Notes: generated by a model from the letters alone, not told the origin. DNA of 61,366 nt from Paraglaciecola sp. (GCA_009993955.1 JAACSL010000024.1:1-61366), one strand, 5' to 3'. Positions 27,064 through 36,502 are shown, counted from the stretch's first letter. Translations and numbers: made by a program.

Positions 27064-28143
27064 TTACAGAATGCTTTTGCCATTTCTGACGAAACTGGGT
27101 TTAACCACATTTACTGTAACCCACTTTTTGCGCATTTCCACTTCCACGGTAGCACCAACTGAAGCAGGCACACGAGCAAGGGCAATGCTGTGACCTAGAG
27201 TAGGAGAAAAAGTGCCTGAGGTGATCACACCTTCTATGCCATCAACCAGCACTTTTTGACCGCCGCGTAATACCCCTTTCTCGGTCATCACTAGGCCCAC
27301 GAGTTTGTCAGTACCTTCAATTTTTTGTTGTTCAAGGGCGTCACGCCCCATGAAATTGCGATCAGCCGGTTCCCAGCTAATGGTCCAGCCCATATTCGCC
27401 GCAAGGGGAGAAATGGTTTCGTCCATATCTTGACCGTACAGATTCATGCCGGCTTCTAAACGCAAGGTATCGCGTGCACCTAAACCACATGGCACCACGC
27501 CAGCGTCTAATAAATCTTGCCAAAGTTGGGGAGCATCGTCATTGCTGACCATGATCTCGTAACCTGCTTCACCGGTGTAGCCTGTTGTAGCAATGAACAG
27601 ATCTTCTGCTTGCACCCCAAAAAAGGGTTTCATGCCAGCGATGGCTTCGTTTTGCGAAGCTGAAAATACGGTGGCAGCTTTGGCCTTGGCCTGTGGGCCC
27701 TGTACCGCAATCATGGCAAATTCTGGGCGTTCAATCACACGAACGTCAAAGCCTTCTGCCCGTGCCATCAACCACGCCATGTCTTTATCGCGGGTGGCGG
27801 AGTTCACCACTAAACGGTAGTTGGTGACATCGAAAAAATAAACGATAAGGTCGTCAACTACCCCACCCGCTACATTCAACATGCCGCTATACAGCGCTTT
27901 GCCTTTGTCTTGCAGTTTAACCACATCATTGGCCAGCAAATAACGCAAATAATGTTGGGCTTGCGAGCCCACAACATCCACGATGGTCATGTGTGATACG
28001 TCGAACATACCGGCATCCTGACGCACAGCATGGTGTTCTTCAATTTGAGAACCGTAGTTAATGGGCATTTCCCACCCGTGGAAATCCACCATCTTGGCTT
28101 GAGACTCGAGGTGTTTGGCGTACAAAGCGGTTTTATTCGACAT
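27064..28143 (-). CDS. gcvT: Aminomethyltransferase, T protein of glycine cleavage
   Basis: A 359-residue tetrahydrofolate-dependent aminomethyltransferase; releases ammonia from the GcvH-bound intermediate and forms 5,10-methylene-THF. ATG 28143 ([13 protein letters not shown]) fits the family start; the frame is open to 28203 but that leader is not conserved. Family blocks seen: [54 protein letters not shown]. First gene of gcvTHP and divergent from a LysR regulator. I looked for a glycine riboswitch in the short leader and saw none; the 145-base intergenic region instead has a LysR-like dyad. Confidence 0.97.
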   Translation of the reverse strand: MSNKTALYAKHLESQAKMVDFHGWEMPINYGSQIEEHHAVRQDAGMFDVSHMTIVDVVGSQAQHYLRYLLANDVVKLQDKGKALYSGMLNVAGGVVDDLIVYFFDVTNYRLVVNSATRDKDMAWLMARAEGFDVRVIERPEFAMIAVQGPQAKAKAATVFSASQNEAIAGMKPFFGVQAEDLFIATTGYTGEAGYEIMVSNDDAPQLWQDLLDAGVVPCGLGARDTLRLEAGMNLYGQDMDETISPLAANMGWTISWEPADRNFMGRDALEQQKIEGTDKLVGLVMTEKGVLRGGQKVLVDGIEGVITSGTFSPTLGHSIALARVPASVGATVEVEMRKKWVTVNVVKPSFVRNGKSIL

Positions 28144-28232
28144 AAATGAAAAGCCACAAAGAAATCGTTGCGAGAGTATAAGCAGCCGGTGACCAAGCAA
28201 CAAATTGGAAATATTTATCTATACATTTGCAA

Positions 28233-28267
28233 AACTTATCAATTCAAAGATAATCATTAGATAAGTT
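28233..28267. promoter_or_regulatory. Inverted repeat between gcvT and the LysR gene
   Basis: AACTTATC (28233-28240) and GATAAGTT (28260-28267) form a perfect 8-base dyad with a 19-base centre that itself contains GATAAT. It sits 21 bases upstream of the LysR gene and about 90 bases upstream of gcvT, where a LysR regulator would bind to control itself or both genes. Confidence 0.5.
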
Positions 28268-28288
28268 AATAGGAATGAGCGCCACATC

Positions 28289-29137
28289 GTGAATCAGCTA
28301 TCCATTGATAATTTGCGCACCTTTGTTACCGTGGTGGATTTGGGCGGCTATGCCAAAGCCGGCGAAAAACTCGGGCGTTCGCAACCTGCCATTAGCTTGC
28401 AAATAAAACGCTTGGAACAGCAATTGTCCACCAAATTGTTTACCAAACAGGGCCAAAGGCATCAGATAAACTATGATGGGCAACGCCTCTATAAAACTGC
28501 GCAACAGATATTGGCTCTTAACGATGAATTGTTTGCTCAGTTCCAGCCTGTTTCGTTAAAAGGACGCCTGCGTTTGGGCATTCCCAGTGAATTTGCCACC
28601 ACGTTATTGCCAAATATTATTGGTGAGTTCAGTACGGTGTACCCCAATGTGTCGTTAGAAGTGACCTCAGCGTTGAGTAAAACCTTACTTGCTCAAGATA
28701 ATCCCCAGCATTTTGATTTGGTGATGGCCTTGATTGATCCTGATGTAGCCACCGATGGGCAAGTCATTCTGAATGATGATCTTGTCTGGGTCGGCGATAA
28801 AACCAAGGCGTTTAATCAAGATGCCTTAGCCTTGGTCTTGGCCCCAGATGGTTGTGTTTATCGCAGTCGGGTGATCCACCGTTTAAAGACTCAAACGCTG
28901 CAATGGCGTATTACCTACACGAATGCGGATCTAACTGGCATCAGTGCAGCCATTAAACAAGGGTTGGGCATTAGTGCCTTAGCCAGAAGCTCGGTGCCAG
29001 ACCAACTGGATATCATTGAGCACCCTAAGTTACCTATTTTGGGCAGAATCAAAATATGTTTATTTAGTCGCGGTTCAGAACACCCCAAGGCCAGTGCAAA
29101 ACTAGCCGAATTTATTCAAACCCGCTTAGCCCGTTAA
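28289..29137 (+). CDS. LysR-family transcriptional regulator
   Basis: A 282-residue LysR-type regulator with the N-terminal helix-turn-helix LRTFVTVVDLGGYAKAGEKL, RSQPAISLQIKRLE and a substrate-binding domain from about residue 90 (GRLRLGIPSEFATTLLPNII). It resembles the LrhA/HexA-like branch rather than GcvA, the known glycine-cleavage regulator of enterobacteria. GTG start at 28289, with AGGAA somewhat far upstream. Divergent orientation to gcvTHP over a dyad suggests it may control the operon, but this is inference from position only. It ends at a strong bidirectional terminator. Confidence 0.85.
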   Translation: MNQLSIDNLRTFVTVVDLGGYAKAGEKLGRSQPAISLQIKRLEQQLSTKLFTKQGQRHQINYDGQRLYKTAQQILALNDELFAQFQPVSLKGRLRLGIPSEFATTLLPNIIGEFSTVYPNVSLEVTSALSKTLLAQDNPQHFDLVMALIDPDVATDGQVILNDDLVWVGDKTKAFNQDALALVLAPDGCVYRSRVIHRLKTQTLQWRITYTNADLTGISAAIKQGLGISALARSSVPDQLDIIEHPKLPILGRIKICLFSRGSEHPKASAKLAEFIQTRLAR

Positions 29138-29200
29138 TCTCAATGGTTTCTGTGCCACGTCGCACCCTGCACACACTGACTGTGGCTAAAATCAGCGCAA

Positions 29201-29239
29201 AAAAAAAGCCGCTAGGTACGTGACCGAGCGGCTTTTTTT
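29201..29239. terminator. Bidirectional intrinsic terminator
   Basis: AAAAAAAGCCGCT (29201-29213) and AGCGGCTTTTTTT (29227-29239) pair perfectly around a 13-base loop, with T-runs in both directions. It separates the LysR gene from the convergent small membrane-protein gene. Confidence 0.9.
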
Positions 29240-29259
29240 CTGAAGTCTTCTTTGACTAA

Positions 29260-29430
29260 CTAAAATCCTTGACGCATGACATAGGCTGCAACGCAGGCAC
29301 ATACAAAAACAACGGAAAAAACTTCGCGATTATATTTACCGTGGTAATACGCTTTGCGTCTATTTTTACCAAACTGAAAAGAAGCCATGACTGCGTCTGA
29401 CTCCGGTTTACGCTGTTTGTCGCTCATCAT
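29260..29430 (-). CDS. Small single-pass membrane protein
   Basis: A 56-residue protein from ATG 29430, which has GAGGG eight bases upstream; the frame is open to 29511 but the extra residues precede any ribosome site. The N-terminal half is polar and basic (SDKQRKPESDAVMASFQFG, KNRRKAYYHGKYNRE), the C-terminal 18 residues are hydrophobic (VFSVVFVCACVAAYVM) and end in RQGF. The topology is most likely N-in with one membrane helix. No family is recognised. It lies between two strong terminators or ends, so it is a stand-alone unit. Confidence 0.55.
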   Translation of the reverse strand: MMSDKQRKPESDAVMASFQFGKNRRKAYYHGKYNREVFSVVFVCACVAAYVMRQGF

Positions 29431-29591
29431 TGTAACGCCCTCAAAGTTAACGCTTTTTTTCGCTTTTTTTATTTTTATATGGTTCGAAAAATATCCTACC
29501 CGAATGCACAAACAATTACATCGGCTTTTTTAACAAATTCTTTACTTATTCGATAAAAAATTAAAAAAAGTTCAAAAAAACAGCAGCTTTG

Positions 29592-30629
29592 CTATTCATC
29601 GTCTGATTTGAGGCGAATATAAGTTTTGTATTTCTTCTTCAATAAACGGTCAATATAGCGGGTAAGTTTGATTTTTTGACTGATGGCATTGTCAAGGGCG
29701 TCCACTAACTCGGCCAGCATGGTTTTGTAATATTCCACATCTTTTACCTGACCTTGTTCGGCTGGCGCGTCTAACAAGCTGGCGGGCTGCGCTGTTTCAG
29801 CCTTAATTTTTTCTGGCTGAAACATTTCTGCCGAGACTTCGTTGATGACGTTTTCAACCGCTTGTTCATCTAAGGCTTCTAACTCTTCTAAAAATCCATA
29901 GAGCAAGATGCGGTCCATTAAAGTATTAATTTTTCGCGGAACGCCCTGGGTAAACTGAAAGATGCGATCATAGGCACCATCTGAAAATAATTTTTTACCC
30001 GACCAACCAGCATGATGCATGCGGTACTCGATGTAAGCTTGACACTCAGTATCGGTTAAAGGAGCAAGATGGCATGAAGCTACAATACGCTGCCTAAACT
30101 GCTCCATGTTTGGGGCACGTAATATAGGCTGAAGTTCTTCTTGGCCTAACAAAAAGCTTTGTAACAAGGGTTTACCTGCCGCCTGAAAGTTAGACAGCAT
30201 GCGCAATTCTTCAATGGTTTCTAAGGGTAGGTTTTGTGCTTCGTCTACCAGTAAAAGTGCTCGCTTACCTTGTTTATGCAAACTCATTAAAAAGGTTTCG
30301 AGATCATTTAATATGTCGGTTTTAGTCGAGCCCTGCACATTAATATTAAACTTGCTGGCCACCATTTTAACCAGTTCGTCTGGGGTCAGTTTTGGCGTCA
30401 CGATTTGCGCTGCCACGATATCGGCTTGCATATGATCTAACAAACTATTGGCGATGGTAGTTTTGCCCGTTCCAATGTCGCCGGTAATCACAATAAAACC
30501 CTCAGCTTGCGAAAGACCGTATTGCAAATAAGACATGGCCCGCTTATGCCACTTACTGCCGTAGAAAAAATTGGGGTCAGGAGTCAGTTGGAACGGTTTG
30601 GAGGTCAATCCATAATAAGATTCATACAT
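29592..30629 (-). CDS. ExeA/GspA-like AAA ATPase of the XrtA-associated type
   Basis: A 345-residue AAA+ ATPase from ATG 30629 (a TTG 12 codons earlier is possible). The start MYESYYGLTSKPFQLTPDP and FFYGSKWHKRAMSYLQYGL, Walker A GDIGTGKTT and Walker B ALLLVDEAQNL are those of the family that includes ExeA/GspA (secretin assembly) and the ATPase that accompanies exosortase XrtA loci. A coiled, charged C-terminal tail follows residue 270. No exosortase, secretin or polysaccharide export genes are near, so it is an orphan here. Role in envelope assembly is inferred from the family only. Confidence 0.8.
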   Translation of the reverse strand: MYESYYGLTSKPFQLTPDPNFFYGSKWHKRAMSYLQYGLSQAEGFIVITGDIGTGKTTIANSLLDHMQADIVAAQIVTPKLTPDELVKMVASKFNINVQGSTKTDILNDLETFLMSLHKQGKRALLLVDEAQNLPLETIEELRMLSNFQAAGKPLLQSFLLGQEELQPILRAPNMEQFRQRIVASCHLAPLTDTECQAYIEYRMHHAGWSGKKLFSDGAYDRIFQFTQGVPRKINTLMDRILLYGFLEELEALDEQAVENVINEVSAEMFQPEKIKAETAQPASLLDAPAEQGQVKDVEYYKTMLAELVDALDNAISQKIKLTRYIDRLLKKKYKTYIRLKSDDE

Positions 30630-30771
30630 AACGAGCGGTCGCTTGAGGTGGCTATATTGATTCAATTCAGCCCCTAGCTTAAGCCAAGAGCGCTGGGCAT
30701 AGCAACACGAATAGGGTGATTATCGTGGATAAGGAGATTGTGTACTGGTGCCTAGCTATCTTGCGGTGTGT

Positions 30772-31413
30772 TTACAAAACAGCGTAGTAAATAGCAAAGT
30801 AGTGACACATGCAGCCTCCCACTACAAAGGTATGCCAAATAGCATGGGTATATTGCACTTGTTTAGCCACATAAAATAAAACGCCAACGGTGTAACACAA
30901 ACCGCCGCATACCAAAAGCCATAGACCGGTTGCTGACAATGCCAGATAAAGGGGATAGATAAAAAACAGCGCCAACCAGCCCATCAGTAAATAGGTAATA
31001 ACAGATAACTTTGGGTATTTCTTTGCCGCAAAACATTTGAACAGCACCCCCGTCAAGGCGATGCTCCAAATTAAAATCATGGCACCAATACCTAACCAAC
31101 CGCCGACACTCAATAACATAAAGGGGGTATAGGTACCTGCAATTAGCAAATAAATAGCGCTGTGATCGATGACCTTAAAGACTTGTTTTAATTTTGCGTT
31201 GCGACAGGCGTGATACAGGGTAGACGATAAAAACATCAGTAGCATGGATGCCGCATAAATGGTGATGACCACATGGGTATAGAGTCCCTCGGCTTTTAAA
31301 GACAAAAACACAAAGCCAACAATGGCGGCTAAAAAACCCAAGCCATGGCTGATGGTGTTTAACCATTCTTCCATGGTTGAATAAGGTTTGCTAAGTGTTT
31401 GTGAGGTGTTCAT
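30772..31413 (-). CDS. Hemolysin III family (PAQR-like) membrane protein
   Basis: A 213-residue seven-helix integral membrane protein of the HlyIII/YqfA (bacterial PAQR) family. Conserved pieces are MEEWLNTISHGLGFL, SSTLYHACRN, DHSAIYLLIAGTYTPFML and the terminal HAIWHTFVVGGC; the histidines and aspartate among these form the family's predicted metal site. Despite the name most members are not toxins; a hydrolase-like activity on lipids is presumed. Monocistronic and divergent from the GIY-YIG gene. Confidence 0.88.
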   Translation of the reverse strand: MNTSQTLSKPYSTMEEWLNTISHGLGFLAAIVGFVFLSLKAEGLYTHVVITIYAASMLLMFLSSTLYHACRNAKLKQVFKVIDHSAIYLLIAGTYTPFMLLSVGGWLGIGAMILIWSIALTGVLFKCFAAKKYPKLSVITYLLMGWLALFFIYPLYLALSATGLWLLVCGGLCYTVGVLFYVAKQVQYTHAIWHTFVVGGCMCHYFAIYYAVL

Positions 31414-31535
31414 GCTTATGTTTTGTTAGCTACTATGCCGCGATAATAACCGCCCAGCGTACAAGTGTACACTGAAAAATGGCGGACTGAATAGTTGGGC
31501 TTAGGCCTGATCATCGTTACACTCTGACGGCAGTA

Positions 31536-31913
31536 ATGAGTGAGATAAAAAACGACATGTGGTATGTGTACATCATAGAAACGCGTTTAGGTCACTGGTA
31601 TACGGGCATTTGCCGGGATCTTACACGGCGATTCACCGAGCATCAGAGCAGTGGCCCTAAATGTGCAAAAGCGCTGCGTGGTAAAGGGCCATTAAGTCTG
31701 TTGTATTGCGCTGAAGTTAGCGATCACAGTACAGCCTTAAAAATGGAAATATGGCTAAAGAAGTTGTCCAAGGGCGATAAAAAGAAATTTGTCGACGATA
31801 CGCTGAGCTGCGCCCTACCTCATCTACGTTTATCCTATGCCGCTATGAATGGCGATGATTTAGCCACCACATCCCTCTTAACAAGTGCCCCGCAGCAGGT
31901 CAACCGCAAATGA
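31536..31913 (+). CDS. GIY-YIG nuclease-fold protein (YhbQ-like)
   Basis: A 125-residue small protein with an N-terminal GIY-YIG domain over residues 8-85: WYVYIIETRLGHWYTGIC carries the two YxxxY strands (YVYII / HWYTGI), followed by the conserved arginine in DLTRRFTEH and the catalytic glutamate-bearing helix ALKMEIWLKKLSKGDK. E. coli YhbQ belongs to this group and its substrate is still uncertain; UvrC is the well-known relative. The C-terminal 35 residues are not conserved. Its stop overlaps the glnE start by four bases (ATGA), so the two are translationally coupled. Confidence 0.85.
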   Translation: MSEIKNDMWYVYIIETRLGHWYTGICRDLTRRFTEHQSSGPKCAKALRGKGPLSLLYCAEVSDHSTALKMEIWLKKLSKGDKKKFVDDTLSCALPHLRLSYAAMNGDDLATTSLLTSAPQQVNRK

Positions 31914-34786
31914 AAGAGCATGCAAATTTACCGCTAACCTTGCAAACCTTAGCGCAACAGCGTTGGTTGGCTTTAACCGAGCAGCATCCAGCAGTATATC
32001 CATGGCAACACTTCGAAAACGCTATTCGCATGGCCTTTGCTTTAAGTGATTTTATTTACGAACAGAGTATGCGCAAACCAAGTGAATTAGCGAGCTTGTT
32101 AAATAGTGGTGAGCTGCAACTTGATGCCATAGATTATGAGCAAAGACTGGCAAGCACCCTTGCCGAGCTGAGCAGTGAAACAGATTTACACCAACAACTG
32201 CGCCTTTTTCGGCATTGGCAGATGATCCGCATTGCATGGCGTGACTTGCTAAATCTTACAACAATCGAAGCGTCGCTGTTGCAAGTTTCTGCCTTGGCCA
32301 GTGCACTCATTACTCAAACCAATAATTGGCTTTACACCTCATTAAGCCAACGCTTTGGCGTGCCCATGGGGGCACACGGTCCGCAACCCTTATTGATTAT
32401 TGGTATGGGCAAATTAGGTGGCAAAGAACTTAACTTCTCTTCCGATATTGACTTGATATTTAGCTATCCCAGCCAGGGGTACACAGAAGGTGGACGGCAA
32501 TCCATAGAACACCAGCAGTTTTTTACTCGATTAGCACAAAGCTTAATCAATGCCCTCAATCAAATTACGCGAGATGGGCAAGTGTATCGTGTTGATATGC
32601 GTTTACGACCATTAGGAGACAGTGGTCCCTTGGTGATGCATTTTGATGCCCTGGAGGACTACTATCAAGAACAAGGTCGAGATTGGGAACGTTATGCCAT
32701 GCTCAAAGGGCGGGTACTAAACAGTGAGTCTCCCTATGCCCATGAGTTACAAAAAATTCTACAACCCTTTGTTTATCGTCGCTATTTAGACTTCAGTGCC
32801 ATTGAAGCATTAAGACAAATGAAAGCCTTGATCCAACAAGAAGTGAGGCGCAGAGGCTTAGTCGACAACATCAAACTTGGCCAAGGGGGGATACGTGAAG
32901 CCGAATTTGTTGTGCAAAGCTTGCAACTTATTCGCGGTGGACGTGAACCTACCTTGCAAACCCACAGTTTGTTAGATGCCTTGCAGCAACTTGAAAACTT
33001 AGAAGTATTGCAGGTCAACGATGTCGCACATTTACGCGAAAGTTACCTGTGGTTAAGAAAAGTAGAACACTGTTTACAGCAATTTGCTGACAAACAAACC
33101 CAGGTTTTACCTGACAATGAGCTTGACAAAACACGCTTAGCTTGGGTGATGCAAGCACCTGATTATGCAGCATTTCTAGAAACTTTAGCGGCGCACCTAA
33201 ACTGTATTCATCAGCAATTTTTACTGCTTATCGGTGAAGAAAAAAATGTCAGGGCCACACCCAGCAACCCCAAACAACAAGCCGCCATTGATGTCTGGCA
33301 ATTGGAACTCGCCGACGCAGAAGGTCAGCAACTTTTAGCCACGTGGTTGACCGACACCGATGCCTTAGTCTTTTATCAAAAGATTGCTGGTTTCAAACAA
33401 GACTTACCCTTAACTCGAATAGGTCAGCGGGGCTTAAATACGCTGAATCATTTAATGCCTTTGTTGATCGTGCATGTGCTTGATAATCAAACATCACAAG
33501 CCGTTGAGCGTCTTAGTCGCGTATTATCGGTATTTACCGCTATTTTAGGTCGTACAGCTTATTTAGAATTACTCTCGGTGAATCAAGGTGCCCTCAAGCA
33601 ACTAGTGCTTTTATGCGACGCCAGCGCTTGGGTGACCACGCAACTAACACGCTTCCCTCTGCTGTTAGACGAATTGATTAATCCCGCCACGTTATACAAC
33701 CCCACGCCCTTACACCAATATTCATATGAACTGCGGCACAGTTTATTGCGGGTTGAATGTTCTGATTTAGAGCAACAAATGGAGGGCTTACGCCAATTCA
33801 AATTGAGCGAGCAACTCAAAATAGCGGCGGCAGATATAGCGCAAGCGTTGCCGGTGATGAAAGTGAGTGATCACCTAACTTTTTTAGCAGAGGCCATTAT
33901 TCACTATGTGGTAGACATTGCCTGGCAACAAATGCTGGAAAAATATGGTGCGCCAGTCTGCGCTGAACGCGGCACACGTGATATTACCCAGAAAAGTTTT
34001 GCCGTATTGGGTTTTGGTAAATTGGGTGGTTGGGAACTTGGTTACGGTTCAGATTTAGATTTGGTGTTCATTCACAATTGTGCAGGCAACCTGCCAACCG
34101 AGGGGTTTAAACCCATAGAAAGCGGCCAGTTTTATGTAAAATTAGTGCAACGTATTCTGCATATTTTTACCACAAAAACCGGGCTAGGTTTGTTATACGA
34201 TGTGGATATGCGACTAAGACCAGCGGGGCAATCGGGTTTGTTGGTCTGTCACTTCAAGGGATTTCGTGATTATCAGCAAAACGATGCCTGGACCTGGGAG
34301 CATCAAGCTTTATGCAGAGCGCGTTTAATTTGTGGTGATGAAGGTTTGTGCCAAGACTATCTAGCGTTGCGTCTTGCTATTCTCAGCCGAACTCGTGAGC
34401 ACAACACTCTTTTGGGTGAGGTGGTTGCGATGCGTGAGAAAATGCGCAGTCACTTATCGAAAAGCAAGGGCAATGACATTGATTTGAAACAAGAACCTGG
34501 AGGCATTACCGACATCGAATTTATTGTCCAGTTTTTCACCCTCGCTTATTGTCACAAGGATAATGAATTGGCCGTATGGACAGACAATGTCAGGGTATTG
34601 GATTCTTTGGTGGCATGCGGTTTTATGACGATGCTTGATGCCCAGCAACTAAAGCAAGCGTATTTGCTCTTTCGCAATCAAAACCATCGTTTGAGCCTGC
34701 AAAACACACAAGTGGTGGCCCTTAACGATGAATTACAGCACCACCTGAATGAGGTCAAAGCTGTGTGGCAAAAATTGATGGTTTAG
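31910..34786 (+). CDS. glnE: Bifunctional glutamine synthetase adenylyltransferase/deadenylase
   Basis: A 958-residue enzyme that adenylylates glutamine synthetase when nitrogen is plentiful and removes AMP when it is scarce, under GlnB (PII) control. Two nucleotidyltransferase domains are complete: the deadenylase one with GMGKLGGKELNFSSDIDLIF and the adenylylating one with GFGKLGGWELGYGSDLDLVF, each followed by a GlnD PII-uridylyltransferase-like helical domain (DMRLRPLGDSG / DMRLRPAGQSG). Length matches E. coli GlnE (946). It overlaps the upstream GIY-YIG gene by four bases and is convergent with the TcpQ-domain gene. Confidence 0.97.
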   Translation: MKEHANLPLTLQTLAQQRWLALTEQHPAVYPWQHFENAIRMAFALSDFIYEQSMRKPSELASLLNSGELQLDAIDYEQRLASTLAELSSETDLHQQLRLFRHWQMIRIAWRDLLNLTTIEASLLQVSALASALITQTNNWLYTSLSQRFGVPMGAHGPQPLLIIGMGKLGGKELNFSSDIDLIFSYPSQGYTEGGRQSIEHQQFFTRLAQSLINALNQITRDGQVYRVDMRLRPLGDSGPLVMHFDALEDYYQEQGRDWERYAMLKGRVLNSESPYAHELQKILQPFVYRRYLDFSAIEALRQMKALIQQEVRRRGLVDNIKLGQGGIREAEFVVQSLQLIRGGREPTLQTHSLLDALQQLENLEVLQVNDVAHLRESYLWLRKVEHCLQQFADKQTQVLPDNELDKTRLAWVMQAPDYAAFLETLAAHLNCIHQQFLLLIGEEKNVRATPSNPKQQAAIDVWQLELADAEGQQLLATWLTDTDALVFYQKIAGFKQDLPLTRIGQRGLNTLNHLMPLLIVHVLDNQTSQAVERLSRVLSVFTAILGRTAYLELLSVNQGALKQLVLLCDASAWVTTQLTRFPLLLDELINPATLYNPTPLHQYSYELRHSLLRVECSDLEQQMEGLRQFKLSEQLKIAAADIAQALPVMKVSDHLTFLAEAIIHYVVDIAWQQMLEKYGAPVCAERGTRDITQKSFAVLGFGKLGGWELGYGSDLDLVFIHNCAGNLPTEGFKPIESGQFYVKLVQRILHIFTTKTGLGLLYDVDMRLRPAGQSGLLVCHFKGFRDYQQNDAWTWEHQALCRARLICGDEGLCQDYLALRLAILSRTREHNTLLGEVVAMREKMRSHLSKSKGNDIDLKQEPGGITDIEFIVQFFTLAYCHKDNELAVWTDNVRVLDSLVACGFMTMLDAQQLKQAYLLFRNQNHRLSLQNTQVVALNDELQHHLNEVKAVWQKLMV

Positions 34787-34800
34787 CGGCGCTAGCGATT

Positions 34801-35472
34801 TCAACGCGCTTCGGCACAATTCTTTGTGAGGTAGGGCGTTTCTTTAGCGGTAACCACGAGTGAACGTTGTTTAGGACAGATGAAAGCGCGGACGGTGCCA
34901 TCAAAATTGGCATCAATGGCTTTGGCGATGGTGCGCAAACTGCCCAAAATCGTGCTTTCCATTTGGAACTGGTGTTTTACGATGAAATCTTGGTCTAATT
35001 CCCAAATCACTTGCATGCCCTCTGATTGAGCAAAGTCAGTAATTGCACTACGCAAGGTGGTTCCTGCCTTGAAGGTACGATGTTTGTATTCTCCCACCCA
35101 ACGGCCTGTGATCGGTTTTTGCAAACTTTCCATATTTTGCAAACGGTCTGTCAGGGGAATATCTGATTCTTTCACTTCTAATACAAAGTCGCCCAACTCA
35201 TCTTCACGTGGATGACGCGACGACAAACGATACTCTGAATAAAATTTACTCATGTTGCTGGCAACAGACTTTTTAACCGGTTCGCCTTCTGGTACTAGTG
35301 TGCTCTCGTTCTGGTATTGCAGATAAATAACCACCCCGGCAATGGCAATGATCATTAAGGCCAACGCTATATGTTTGGCCCAAAACATGGAGTCCGAAGG
35401 ATGGATGACTGGACTACCACCCAAAGAATTCAGATTTTTTTTGGATTTTGTTCCTCTTCCGCTATTAATCAT
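34801..35472 (-). CDS. TcpQ-domain membrane-anchored protein
   Basis: A 223-residue protein from ATG 35472 (the frame is open to 35490). One transmembrane helix at about residues 30-50 (HIALALMIIAIAGVVIYLQY) anchors it, leaving a periplasmic region whose C-terminal 95 residues have the TcpQ signature GTTLRSAITDFAQSEGMQVIW, quoted by its ends TTLRSAI and MQVIWEL. In Vibrio, TcpQ supports assembly of the toxin-coregulated pilus secretin. No pilus genes are here. Its start overlaps the stop of the upstream acyltransferase gene by eight bases, so the two are coupled; this pairing with lipid A synthesis is unexplained. Confidence 0.7.
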   Translation of the reverse strand: MINSGRGTKSKKNLNSLGGSPVIHPSDSMFWAKHIALALMIIAIAGVVIYLQYQNESTLVPEGEPVKKSVASNMSKFYSEYRLSSRHPREDELGDFVLEVKESDIPLTDRLQNMESLQKPITGRWVGEYKHRTFKAGTTLRSAITDFAQSEGMQVIWELDQDFIVKHQFQMESTILGSLRTIAKAIDANFDGTVRAFICPKQRSLVVTAKETPYLTKNCAEAR

Positions 35473-36397
35473 ATAAGGACGCACTGTCATGCTCCGGACG
35501 GGTTTTAAAACGTTTATGCATCCATAAGTATTGCGCTGGCGCCAACATGATCATCTCTTCAATTTTCTGGTTTATGCGTTTTACATCCTTATTATCGTCA
35601 CCTGAGGGGAAATTCTCCAGCCCAGGCAGTACTTTGACTTGATACCCCGTTGCCGTGCGCAGTGGCACAATAAACACGGTTTCACACTTTGCCTGTTTAG
35701 CAAATAACAAAGACCCTGTCGTTGTGGCTACTTCTGGCACAGCAAAAAAGGGCACAAACTCACACTTAGTTTTACCGTAGTCTTGGTCGGGCAAATAGAA
35801 ACATACCTCACCATCATCTAAGGCGGCAATCAAGCCGCGCACATCACGTTTGTGCACCATGTATTTATTCGAGCGGTTACGCCCGTGGTATTGCATGTAT
35901 TCCATTAACGGGTTGTTGTGTTTGCGATAAAATGCCACCGAGGGACGAGTTAAACCAATGGCGCGACACGCAAATTCTAAATTCATATTATGGATGGCGT
36001 AAGCCAGCACGCCCTTCCCTTTAGCCAAAATAGCGTCGATATGTTCATAACCTTCAACTTGAGCTTTGTTGCGCACTCGCCAATCTGGCCACCACCAACC
36101 CATGCTCGTTTCAAGAATGGCCATGCCGGCATTATTTAAATTTTCGTGCAATATAGCCGCACGCTGTGTTTCACTAAGTTGTGGAAAACATAACAACAAA
36201 TTTCGTTTCGCAATGGCCACCCGTTTTTTGGCTAGGTGTTTGAGCAGGAAGCCTAATACCTTTCCTAACAGAACCTGCAAGCGGTATGGCAACCAAGAAA
36301 TGGTATACAAAAGCACGATGCTGACCCACGTCAGCCAGTAATTTGGCATTAGGAATGCCCATTGAAAGTGTGGTGCCAATACGCGTTGTTGTTGCAA
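35465..36397 (-). CDS. lpxL: Lipid A biosynthesis lauroyl acyltransferase (LpxL/HtrB family)
   Basis: A 310-residue inner-membrane acyltransferase that adds a secondary acyl chain to lipid A using acyl-ACP. An N-terminal membrane segment (YWLTWVSIVLLYTISWLPY) precedes the catalytic HxxxxE motif in AIHNMNLEFACRAIG, then VAFYRKHNNPLMEYMQYHGR and CFYLPDQDYG, all typical. The TTG at 36397 is supported by GAGG eight bases upstream. Which of the LpxL/LpxM/LpxP specificities it has cannot be told from sequence. Overlaps the TcpQ-domain gene at its 3' end. Confidence 0.85.
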   Translation of the reverse strand: MQQQRVLAPHFQWAFLMPNYWLTWVSIVLLYTISWLPYRLQVLLGKVLGFLLKHLAKKRVAIAKRNLLLCFPQLSETQRAAILHENLNNAGMAILETSMGWWWPDWRVRNKAQVEGYEHIDAILAKGKGVLAYAIHNMNLEFACRAIGLTRPSVAFYRKHNNPLMEYMQYHGRNRSNKYMVHKRDVRGLIAALDDGEVCFYLPDQDYGKTKCEFVPFFAVPEVATTTGSLLFAKQAKCETVFIVPLRTATGYQVKVLPGLENFPSGDDNKDVKRINQKIEEMIMLAPAQYLWMHKRFKTRPEHDSASLYD

Positions 36398-36502
36398 AGC
36401 TCTACCTCGTTGTTGGTCGATATGGGTTAAATAATTTGTTTATTAAGTTTGCTGTATCAATTGGTTTTTCGCTGTGCTCAGCGAGCACAAACGCACTGCG
36501 TG

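Noticed and set aside
28144-28288. Glycine riboswitch upstream of gcvT
   Set aside because: The leader is too short and lacks the paired aptamer helices; only an inverted repeat is present.
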